Assembly (NCBI GenBank): GCA_002431345.1
Contig: DJEN01000083.1
Coordinates: 1 to 12,562, forward strand
DNA: 12,562 bases
From: Megasphaera sp. UBA5897
GTDB lineage: Bacteria > Bacillota > Negativicutes > Veillonellales > Megasphaeraceae
Reading direction: 5' to 3'
The translations under genes were made by a program, and so were the position numbers. How positions within the stretch are numbered: position 1 is the stretch's first letter; each line of letters starts with the position of its first letter. The notes beneath the pieces are model-generated. The model saw only the letters and a list, made by a program, of their open reading frames with translations. It did no database searches and was not told the origin of the DNA. Of the stretch, positions 1 through 4,702 are shown piece after piece.

Positions 1-309
1 ACTGTCATAGCATTCTACTTCCGTACCGCGTGCATTGCCGTTCGCTGCATTGCAGTGGATACTGACGAAAACATCTGCACCCCAGTTATTAGCGTCTTCA
101 CACACAGGGACGGTGCGGTCATCATAGTCGCTGTCATAATAGAGATTGTCGGACTGCAGTAATCTGCAGTCACAGCCTGCGGCTACTAAATATTTCATCG
201 CTTTTGCACCGATGCTGGCAGCCACGTCGCATTCTCTCAGCCCGCTGTTGGGGTTTACTGCGCCGCTGTCGTATTTCCGGTCGTGCCCCGGATTAATGTA
301 TACTTTCAT
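1..309 (-). CDS. N-acetylmuramoyl-L-alanine amidase (Amidase_3 endolysin), 3' end outside window
   Basis: Predicted zinc amidase that cuts the bond between N-acetylmuramic acid and L-alanine in peptidoglycan; in this position it is the phage endolysin acting on the host wall at lysis. The first 103 codons are present. They begin MKVYINPGHD, with the first zinc ligand at H9, the acidic ligand E26 in GLRE, and the third ligand H85 in VSIHCNAA, followed by GTEVE (residues 95-99). This is the order expected of the Amidase_3 family; the final catalytic Glu lies off the left edge. The ATG at 309 has a good ribosome binding site (AAGGAGATG) and overlaps the stop of the holin-like gene as ATGA, so translation is probably coupled. 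Whether a C-terminal wall-binding domain follows cannot be seen. The family call is firm; the endolysin role rests on the neighbouring holin-like gene. Confidence 0.93.
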   Translation of the reverse strand, partial: MKVYINPGHDRKYDSGAVNPNSGLRECDVAASIGAKAMKYLVAAGCDCRLLQSDNLYYDSDYDDRTVPVCEDANNWGADVFVSIHCNAANGNARGTEVECYDS

Positions 310-488
310 TTTGTATCATCTCCTTTTCTACTTACTGTCGATTTCACACTACCGCCAATATAACCAAGAAGCCCGCTAGCAATAGACATAGCTAGTTCAT
401 TCAGGCCATAAAAAATGGCCAGCACCAAGGCGATAATAAGCCCGATGATGACCATACAATCGGCAATATTAATTTTTTCAAACATCAT
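306..488 (-). CDS. holin-like small membrane protein
   Basis: A 60-residue protein with a strongly hydrophobic stretch at about residues 10-28 (ADCMVIIGLIIALVLAIFYG), a second weaker apolar, Gly-rich segment at about 33-48, and a charged C-terminal tail (SRKGDDTK). Size, one or two membrane segments, a charged tail and a position directly upstream of the amidase fit a phage holin, which opens the inner membrane to release or activate the endolysin. Two adjacent ATGs (488 and 485) can serve as start; a GGAAGG element lies upstream. The gene overlaps the preceding membrane coiled-coil gene by 11 bases and the amidase by 4. I recognise the class, not a specific holin family. It could instead be an accessory membrane protein, with the holin role filled by the upstream gene. 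Confidence 0.7.
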   Translation of the reverse strand: MMFEKINIADCMVIIGLIIALVLAIFYGLNELAMSIASGLLGYIGGSVKSTVSRKGDDTK

Positions 489-738
489 GATTTATCCGAC
501 CTTCCAATGTGTCGATGCGGTGGTGGGCAGATGCGGTGGAAGATTCGACCTTGGCCAATCTTTCTGCTGCTTCCTGCCTTTTTTCGTCGATATCTCGTAG
601 TGCCTGCTGCATCGTCTTAATTACACACGATAAACTATGAATAGATTCATTTAGTGGTCGAATAACGGAAAAATTAAAAATCGCTCCGATAACCGTAAAT
701 ACAGCTGCCAAAGCCCCTATAATACCTAACCATTCCAT
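478..738 (-). CDS. membrane-anchored coiled-coil protein of the lysis cassette (XhlA-like role)
   Basis: An 86-residue protein starting MEWLGIIGAL. Residues about 3-24 are a single hydrophobic segment; residues about 28-86 are charged and heptad-like (Lys/Glu/Asp alternating with Leu/Ile/Met), as in a coiled coil. The ATG at 738 is preferred over a longer reading because AGGAGGTG sits just upstream, inside the end of the Cys-rich gene; the start lies only two bases past that gene's stop. Similar one-membrane-helix plus coiled-coil proteins occur next to holins in PBSX-type phages (XhlA-like), where they are thought to help lysis. Here the membrane segment is N-terminal, unlike the C-terminal one I recall for XhlA, so the link is by role and position rather than clear homology. 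Confidence 0.65.
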   Translation of the reverse strand: MEWLGIIGALAAVFTVIGAIFNFSVIRPLNESIHSLSCVIKTMQQALRDIDEKRQEAAERLAKVESSTASAHHRIDTLEGRINHDV

Positions 739-740
739 CT

Positions 741-890
741 TTACACCTCCTGTTCCGCGTCTTTCTTTTCTTCCGTTGGCGTGGGAAGCGGCTTTGACCG
801 AGGGCATTTGGAATTCGTGCAAAGGTCATAAAGCAATCCTTCTTGTGATTTCATCGGCCTGCCGCATAAAAAACATTTCTTTTCTGCCAT
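741..890 (-). CDS. 49-residue Cys-rich (zinc-ribbon-like) mini-protein
   Basis: A short reading frame of 49 codons. The start ATG at 890 overlaps the stop of the upstream gene as TAATG, and the stop lies two bases before the next start, so the frame fits the operon exactly. The protein begins MAEKKCFLCGRPMK and continues to DLCTNSKCPR, giving two Cys pairs: CxxC at residues 6 and 9, and CxxxxC at 24 and 29. The second half (about 30-49) is Pro/Lys/Glu-rich and probably disordered. Two Cys pairs separated by a short spacer are typical of a small zinc ribbon or knuckle. Function is unknown; its place between tail and lysis genes suggests a late role. A different frame over this region gives a longer ORF but lacks the coupling and the ribosome binding site. 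Confidence 0.72.
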   Translation of the reverse strand: MAEKKCFLCGRPMKSQEGLLYDLCTNSKCPRSKPLPTPTEEKKDAEQEV

Positions 891-1303
891 TATAATTCAC
901 CTCTTTTTTCTGCATACTCTGCTTGCAGCGTTTGCCGTTCTTTACGCAATTCATTGGCATATTCTTCGTCTTGATCGACGGTCGCCGCAACGATGATAGA
1001 GTTTTTATTATCGTCCAGCTTTGCAGCATATTCGCTGTCCAATTCGGACAACTTGGCAGCCTGTGTTTCTTCCGCTGTCGGTACGTATGCTGGTTTCGGA
1101 ACAAAAGCCCCATCGCTTTGCCGGATATACTGCTGCCCGGCTTTATTATTGCCGAGCAGATTCATATAATTTTCTGTCGATACGGCAACAAAACCTTTTG
1201 CCTGATAGTCTGCAATTTCCGTATCCGTCATAAAAACGGCATCATGCGTTTCTCCGCGGGTGCCGTCATCATTAAATTTAATCAAATAATCTACTTTTGC
1301 CAT
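890..1303 (-). CDS. small acidic phage protein after the tail fibre, possibly tail-fibre assembly-like
   Basis: A 137-residue protein beginning MAKVDYLIKFNDDGTRGE. The ATG at 1303 is chosen because a near-perfect AAGGAGG lies about seven bases upstream; the longer reading from 1354 adds a basic stretch without a ribosome binding site and runs into the divergent recombinase gene. The N-terminal half (1-80) looks globular. The C-terminal part (about 85-137) is helical, rich in Ala/Glu/Lys/Gln, with the pattern AAKLSELDSEYAAKL and ending EYAEKRGEL. Proteins with such tails often follow fibre genes in phages and are commonly annotated as tail-fibre assembly or hypothetical proteins. I cannot name a family. 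It is separated from the fibre gene by the cassette array and the oppositely oriented recombinase. Confidence 0.75.
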   Translation of the reverse strand: MAKVDYLIKFNDDGTRGETHDAVFMTDTEIADYQAKGFVAVSTENYMNLLGNNKAGQQYIRQSDGAFVPKPAYVPTAEETQAAKLSELDSEYAAKLDDNKNSIIVAATVDQDEEYANELRKERQTLQAEYAEKRGEL

Positions 1304-1323
1304 GTCTGGCCTCCTTGTACAAT
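1297..1323 (+). promoter_or_regulatory. candidate promoter for the recombinase gene
   Basis: TTGCCA at 1297-1302 (5 of 6 to the sigma-A -35 box) and TACAAT at 1318-1323 (5 of 6 to the -10 box) are separated by 15 bases, slightly short of the optimum 17. They lie 24 bases before the recombinase ATG, overlapping the start of the divergent gene. If real, the recombinase is expressed independently of the late operon, for instance in the lysogen. Matches of this quality also arise by chance in AT-rich DNA. Confidence 0.35.
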
Positions 1324-1346
1324 AAAAATAAAAAGGACGTGGTAGT

Positions 1347-2372
1347 ATGCGCAAGCCAAACGGCTATGGCAGTATTAAAAAATTATCAGGCAACCGGCGG
1401 CGGCCGTACGTATTTGTTGTAACGCAAGATGGCAGACAAAAGCCCGTCGAGTATTTCTGTACTCAAACCGAGGCTGAAATCTATGCTGCAGACTACAATA
1501 AAATACATCATAATCACTCTCTTCCCGACCATAAAATGACATTTGCCGAATTGTATTATCGTTGGCTGCCAGTCCACACAGCAGACACCATCCCGTCAAA
1601 ATCAACGCTGTGCAGCTATGAAAACTCATTCAAACATTTGTCTTCTCTGCATCAGGAACCGTTTCCCGATATAAAATACATGGACTATCAAAGAATCATT
1701 GATAACATGCGAAAAAGCGGGCTGTCATATAGCTCGCTTAAGAAAGTACGGTCGCTCATTTCATTGCTCTCTCAGTATGCCAGCAAGATTGAACTCACCA
1801 GCAAAAATTATGCCCCGCTCTTATCCATCGGAAAGAATCGGCAAGTCCGCCCGCACAAGCCATTTAGTCGGCAGAAAATTAACCGCTTATGGAAGAACAT
1901 CGAGACTGCCAACGTTGATACCGTGCTGATACTTCTCTATACGGGCATGAGAGTCGGAGAGCTGCTTCATCTGCATAAGTCAGACATCAACATCAGGCAG
2001 CGTTTCATCCGGATCACCAAGAGCAAAACTGCGTCCGGCATCCGGGTCATTCCCATCCATCCCAGAATTCTTCCATTGATTATTGCCAGGATGGATTCCC
2101 CTGGAGCCACTCTCCTGAGTAATGCCAAGGGAAAGCCCTATGACTACAGCCGTTATTGCATCATCTGGTGCTCAGTCATGCAGCTCATCAATGCTGCCGG
2201 CCACACGACCCACGATTGTCGGCACACGGTCACAACACTGCTTGATAATGCCGGTGCCAATGAGACGGCCAAGCGGCGCATCTTAGGGCACGCGGGCGGC
2301 GATGTCACCGAGCGCGTCTATACCCACAAAAACATCAGGCAACTCCGAAAATGCATTGAGCTGCTGAAATAA
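1347..2372 (+). CDS. tyrosine recombinase, probable DNA invertase of the tail-fibre cassettes
   Basis: A full-length, 341-residue tyrosine recombinase/phage integrase family protein. The N-terminus (MRKPNGYGSIKKLSGNRRRP, then YVFVV) resembles the arm-type DNA-binding domain of Bacillota integrases. A core-binding helical domain spans about 64-155, and the catalytic domain about 170-335. The catalytic set is complete: R202 in YTGMRVGELL, probable K227, H289 and R292 in HDCRH, H315 in ILGHAGG, and the nucleophile Y325 in ERVYTH. The ATG at 1347 is preceded by AAGGA. It is the only plus-strand gene and interrupts the minus-strand late operon between the tail fibre and lysis genes, ending 238 bases from the first crossover motif. 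That position, and fibre cassettes in both orientations beside it, suggest an Rci-like invertase. It could instead be, or also be, the prophage integrase; the window shows no att core to decide. Confidence 0.93.
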   Translation: MRKPNGYGSIKKLSGNRRRPYVFVVTQDGRQKPVEYFCTQTEAEIYAADYNKIHHNHSLPDHKMTFAELYYRWLPVHTADTIPSKSTLCSYENSFKHLSSLHQEPFPDIKYMDYQRIIDNMRKSGLSYSSLKKVRSLISLLSQYASKIELTSKNYAPLLSIGKNRQVRPHKPFSRQKINRLWKNIETANVDTVLILLYTGMRVGELLHLHKSDINIRQRFIRITKSKTASGIRVIPIHPRILPLIIARMDSPGATLLSNAKGKPYDYSRYCIIWCSVMQLINAAGHTTHDCRHTVTTLLDNAGANETAKRRILGHAGGDVTERVYTHKNIRQLRKCIELLK

Positions 2373-2375
2373 TTT

Positions 2376-2465
2376 GTTACTAGTGCGCTACTGATTGCCT
2401 TCCAGCACCGCCGATGAATGGCCATACGATGGCATGGCGGGTAGTGTTACTATTGCTACTTATCA
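2376..2465 (+). repeat. imperfect direct repeat pair downstream of the recombinase
   Basis: GTTACTAGTGCGCTACTGAT (2376-2395) and GTTACTATTGCTACTTAT (2446-2463) match as GTTACTA, then GCTACT, then AT, with two bases fewer between the blocks in the second copy. They bracket a short hairpin. They could be arm-type binding sites for the recombinase or the remains of an attachment site; no function is shown. Confidence 0.4.
2408..2440 (+). terminator. possible hairpin downstream of the recombinase gene
   Basis: GCCAT-ACG-ATGGC (2421-2433) is a perfect 5-base-pair stem with a 3-base loop, and an outer CCGCC (2408-2412) can pair with GGCGG (2436-2440). It starts 36 bases after the recombinase stop. 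No T-run follows directly; a run of T appears only at about 2486-2501. It is therefore a weak terminator candidate and could equally be a protein-binding palindrome. Confidence 0.3.
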
Positions 2466-2545
2466 AGATAGCAGAATCAACACCTGTTTTATTTTTTTTT
2501 GATTTACTAAACTGGGCTTATTTTTCTATTTTTCGTATTTCTCAT

Positions 2546-2572
2546 TAATGTAAAGTTTTTGATAATGTAAAG
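2546..2572 (+). repeat. 10-bp direct repeat TAATGTAAAG x2, just outside crossover site A
   Basis: TAATGTAAAG occurs at 2546-2555 and again at 2563-2572, start-to-start 17 bases, inside a very AT-rich stretch (about 2480-2580) that lies 39 bases from crossover motif A. The spacing is about one and a half helical turns. It may be a binding site for the recombinase or an accessory factor; the link is positional only. Confidence 0.45.
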
Positions 2573-2610
2573 AATTCTAACAACGGCTCTGACCTGTCCT
2601 ATCCTTTTCT

Positions 2611-2621
2611 ACAGTGGGGAA
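2611..2621 (+). repeat. crossover motif A (plus orientation)
   Basis: ACAGTGGGGAA, identical over 11 bases to motif B but in the opposite orientation. It encodes the Gln-Trp-Gly opening of silent cassette 3. CCTTTTC (2603-2609) and GGAAAGG (2618-2624) form a near-perfect inverted repeat around an 8-base centre, the layout expected of a tyrosine-recombinase core site; this dyad is weak or absent at B and C. Confidence 0.7.
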
Positions 2622-2833
2622 AGGCACCGTATGAAAATCTCGTAGCAACGGCAACGTTTGCGATTGCCTTTTCAAATATCGACTATATCGGGGTAGCTAC
2701 TGGCATTTTGGAGGATGATTCCCAAGCATTTGTGCGAGGTATCTTGCGTAATCATAAAACTATTGTCAGCTGTTTATTTAGAGCATCCGAAACAGGCGGT
2801 CCCGCAGCTGAATATGTCGTTATCGGCAGATAG
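2612..2833 (+). pseudogene. silent tail-fibre C-terminal cassette 3 (plus strand)
   Basis: An open frame of 73 codons and a stop, encoding QWGKAPYENLVATATFAI and so on, and ending PAAEYVVIGR. No ATG, GTG or TTG start with a ribosome binding site precedes it: the frame continues upstream only to a stop at 2546 and contains no Met. It opens in the same frame as the fibre's Gln267-Trp268 and its end resembles cassette 1 (PAAHCITIGI versus PAAEYVVIGR). It is therefore an unexpressed spare end rather than a gene, which would be expressed after inversion A x C. Its last 14 bases overlap the end of cassette 2 on the other strand. It is labelled pseudogene for lack of a better type; it is probably a functional reservoir. 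Confidence 0.82.
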
Positions 2834-3029
2834 CTACCCATGATAGCTTAAAATCATTAGCGGTTGAAGAATAAACCTTGAAACTTGTTACTGATGGATT
2901 AGCGCCAATTGTTTGCAGCTGATTGCTCGCAGTCGCTCCCGCATCGATAGCTACAAGCGATAGGAGGATAGCAACCGTTATCGGATAATACACGTCCCAG
3001 TTATTGCCGGCCCCTTGCATTCCCCACTG
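2820..3029 (-). pseudogene. silent tail-fibre C-terminal cassette 2 (minus strand)
   Basis: An open frame of 69 codons and a stop. It begins QWGMQGAGNNWDVYYPI at motif B and ends DFKLSWVAICR, with the beta-rich, aromatic ends typical of fibre tips. It follows the stop of cassette 1 directly, but is shifted one base relative to that frame, so read-through would not express it. A longer reading from a TTG at 3041 adds four residues taken from the end of cassette 1 and has no ribosome binding site; I do not regard it as an independent gene. By inference it is expressed only after rearrangement (A x B then A x C inversions, or loss of cassette 1 by B x C recombination). Confidence 0.82.
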
Positions 3030-3030
3030 T
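3020..3030 (-). repeat. crossover motif B (minus orientation)
   Basis: Reads ACAGTGGGGAA on the minus strand, identical to motif A. It starts at the base after the TAG stop of cassette 1 (3033-3031) and opens cassette 2. It is in direct orientation to motif C and inverted relative to motif A. Confidence 0.7.
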
Positions 3031-3261
3031 CTAAATACCAATGGTTATGCAGTGTGCTGCCGGTTTATCATTTCCAGATGTGCGCAGCGCAAATCCACTT
3101 AGGGACTTGTTATAGTCTTCTAAAATTGATACGCATTGCCTAAAGTCTCCATCAGATTTGCTTACAACTCCGGTCGCGACAATTTTATACCATTGTGTGT
3201 AACAGACCGGAAGGTATACTGTTGATGTATTCCCTGCAGGCGTACTCGTAGATACCCACTG
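3031..3261 (-). other. expressed tail-fibre cassette 1
   Basis: The 76 codons and stop after motif C: QWVSTSTPAGNTSTVYLPV at the start, PAAHCITIGI at the end. It is the C-terminal domain of the fibre in this assembly. Its first glycine position is Val (GTA) where cassettes 2 and 3 have Gly (GGA), because motif C reads ACAGTGGGT rather than ACAGTGGGG. The TAG stop abuts motif B with no spare base. Confidence 0.8.
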
Positions 3262-4059
3262 TATAATTAGTCCTCCCATTAATTTTCCAAAATTTACATA
3301 TCCGTTTTGTGCCATGAGTCCACTGATACCGAGCGCCGGTACTGTAAATTTACTGCCATTCCAGTTTACTGCCAAATTGTTTTGCAAATTGCTCAAGATA
3401 GATGCAATGCTTGCTGTTGGTTCTTTCATCCAGCTGTCCTGCCCCGTTACTTTAGTAAACATATTCGCTAAATTCGACAATAAATTTGTCAGGGTATTTT
3501 TATCAGCTGTCGGCGCAAGCGTGTCATTGATAGTGAGTGCTAAGCTTTTATGTGCATCGGCATCATTATCATGTTCGCTAATCATTTTTTCAACATCGCT
3601 TTTATGCACATACACGATAGACGAATCAATCGTTACTGAAATATTTGCCGAAGAATTGACAACTAAATTTACGACTATCCGATTTTCATCAGACGGCGTA
3701 TCCTTGCCTGGAATGTAATCGTAATTATTACCAGCGTTGGAGTATGCATACAGCATTTCCGCACCGTCATCAAGTTTTGCAAATACGCCTAGTTCCCGGC
3801 TGATAAATCCTTTTTCCAGCTCCGTATTGCTCACATCAAACGTCAGTACTAATTTTTCAGGTTTCGAATCATCTACGTCCGTAATTGGCAATGTCATTTT
3901 CGGGGCTTTTAAATCTGTAAATGTTTCCATATTATCATCATCTTCAAGCGTTCCGCTTCCGAGTTTTCCGCACGTAAAAGTAAGCGTGTGCGTATTTTGT
4001 GCTTGTATTAGCATTTGTAACCCTTGTTTTGTAAATTGTAATGCTGGAAATTGTGCCAT
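3031..4059 (-). CDS. tail fibre protein with variable C-terminus (DUF3751-type N-terminus)
   Basis: A 342-residue tail fibre. Residues 1 to about 150 (MAQFPALQFTKQGLQMLIQA, GFISRELGVFA, YAYSNAG) match the phage tail-collar fibre N-terminal family (DUF3751) that joins the fibre to the baseplate. A His/Asp-rich spot (EHDNDADAH, 162-170) and a thin helical shaft follow, then AQNGYVNFGKLMGGLIIQW (250-268) leads into the tip. Residues 1-266 are the constant part; from Gln267 the protein is encoded by exchangeable cassette 1, rich in beta-prone residues and ending CITIGI. The tip should bind the receptor on the host cell. The ATG at 4059 has AGGAGG upstream inside the end of the DUF2313 gene. After rearrangement the protein would have the same 266 residues with a different tip of 69-76 residues. 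Confidence 0.9.
   Translation of the reverse strand: MAQFPALQFTKQGLQMLIQAQNTHTLTFTCGKLGSGTLEDDDNMETFTDLKAPKMTLPITDVDDSKPEKLVLTFDVSNTELEKGFISRELGVFAKLDDGAEMLYAYSNAGNNYDYIPGKDTPSDENRIVVNLVVNSSANISVTIDSSIVYVHKSDVEKMISEHDNDADAHKSLALTINDTLAPTADKNTLTNLLSNLANMFTKVTGQDSWMKEPTASIASILSNLQNNLAVNWNGSKFTVPALGISGLMAQNGYVNFGKLMGGLIIQWVSTSTPAGNTSTVYLPVCYTQWYKIVATGVVSKSDGDFRQCVSILEDYNKSLSGFALRTSGNDKPAAHCITIGI
3255..3262 (-). repeat. crossover motif C (minus orientation, in fibre gene)
   Basis: Reads ACAGTGGG on the minus strand and spans codons 266-269 of the fibre (Ile-Gln-Trp-Val). It shares eight bases with motifs A and B, then diverges (T instead of G). It marks the boundary between constant and variable fibre sequence and is the only motif downstream of a real start codon. 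Confidence 0.65.
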
Positions 4060-4060
4060 G

Positions 4061-4702
4061 TTATGATCCTCCTATATTTACTTTTTTGTAATGATGTACA
4101 ACAGCACCTGCCGTGTATTGAGCCATATCTTTTACGTTTATCGTATACCCACTAGCCATATCGACGGCCGTTTTTGTATACGTCTGAACCGTTCCGGCAC
4201 CATGATGTATTAACGTTCCCGTTGTATACGTAATCAATGTAAAGCCCAAGTGAGCCGGTATATATGTAGCAATGGCTGTTCTAAGTGCTTTATAATCCGT
4301 CACTTGTCCGCCATGATACAGAATATCTATGCTATAGCTTTCCGGATGGTCAATGATAAACGCTTGACCATCTGCTACATACAAATTAACCAACGTAGTA
4401 AGGAAATCTAATGTAACAGTATTATTACCATTGATTTTTTGTATAATTGCTTGCCGCCGTGCGTCTATAGTTTTGCTGGTATCTGTAGTAATTCCTAAAA
4501 ACTCTTCCCAGCTGTCGAGCCCCCATGTTGCTGTGGCCACGAAGAACTGCTTCGTTATATCTATCAGTGCCAGCCGTTGTTTTTCGTGTTCTTTTGACAA
4601 GCTCTCCAATGTTGCCGAAAAAGCCGGGTCCTGTTCTAAAAATTGTGGTAAATATCGTTTTAAATCGACAGGAAAAAGCCGCATAAAATTAAAATCAGCC
4701 AT
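4061..4702 (-). CDS. baseplate protein, DUF2313 family (XkdU/YmfQ-like)
   Basis: A 213-residue protein beginning MADFNFMRLFPVDLKRYLPQ. The N-terminal pattern (a short leader, then PxxLxxD-like helices and SWEEFLGI with the following DARRQAIIQKI at about 82-92) is characteristic of the DUF2313/YmfQ family of contractile-tail phages. In these phages it joins the baseplate wedge to the fibre and always lies between baseplate J and the fibre gene, as here. The C-terminal half contains Tyr/Thr/His-rich short repeats (HHGAGTVQTYTKT, YTAGAVVHHYKKV). The start at 4702 overlaps the end of the baseplate J gene by 8 bases and the stop lies one base from the fibre start, so all three are translationally coupled. 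Confidence 0.85.
   Translation of the reverse strand: MADFNFMRLFPVDLKRYLPQFLEQDPAFSATLESLSKEHEKQRLALIDITKQFFVATATWGLDSWEEFLGITTDTSKTIDARRQAIIQKINGNNTVTLDFLTTLVNLYVADGQAFIIDHPESYSIDILYHGGQVTDYKALRTAIATYIPAHLGFTLITYTTGTLIHHGAGTVQTYTKTAVDMASGYTINVKDMAQYTAGAVVHHYKKVNIGGS

Larger units (their letters stand above)
2611..3262. other. predicted invertible tail-fibre cassette array (shufflon-like)
   Basis: The segment is bounded by ACAGTGGG on the plus strand (site A, 2611-2618) and the same motif on the minus strand inside the fibre gene (site C, 3262-3255), with a further minus-strand copy between cassettes (site B, 3030-3020). It contains three alternative fibre C-termini, two on the minus strand and one on the plus strand, each opening with the motif in the same codon phase (nnA CAG TGG G). 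Inversion A x C would replace the expressed cassette 1 by cassette 3; A x B followed by A x C would express cassette 2. Orientation and phase are seen directly; the inversion activity is inferred from these and from the adjacent recombinase. Confidence 0.8.

Noticed and set aside
826..1113. A 95-residue minus-strand frame overlapping the 137-residue protein
   Set aside because: Off-frame reading of two real genes: it lies inside the 890-1303 gene and then out of frame across the Cys-rich mini-protein, without a ribosome binding site at its start.
1315..1322. Perfect 8-base palindrome TTGTACAA as an operator
   Set aside because: It overlaps the ribosome binding site of the 137-residue gene and the candidate -10 box; a short palindrome in AT-rich DNA is expected by chance, and no second copy is seen.
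923..1345. A 140-residue plus-strand frame opposite the 137-residue protein
   Set aside because: Antisense shadow of a well-supported gene; no ribosome binding site and low-complexity hydrophobic/Cys composition typical of antisense frames.
2549..2611. Open frame upstream of motif A, reading into cassette 3, as a start for that cassette
   Set aside because: No ATG, GTG or TTG with a ribosome binding site in this frame, and a stop at 2546. It lies outside the inverting segment and does not resemble the fibre's constant part.
2820..3041. A 73-residue minus-strand frame with a TTG start at 3041 as an independent gene
   Set aside because: The first four residues come from the end of cassette 1 in another phase, there is no ribosome binding site, and the remainder is a start-less fibre tip opening at motif B. 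Described as cassette 2 instead.
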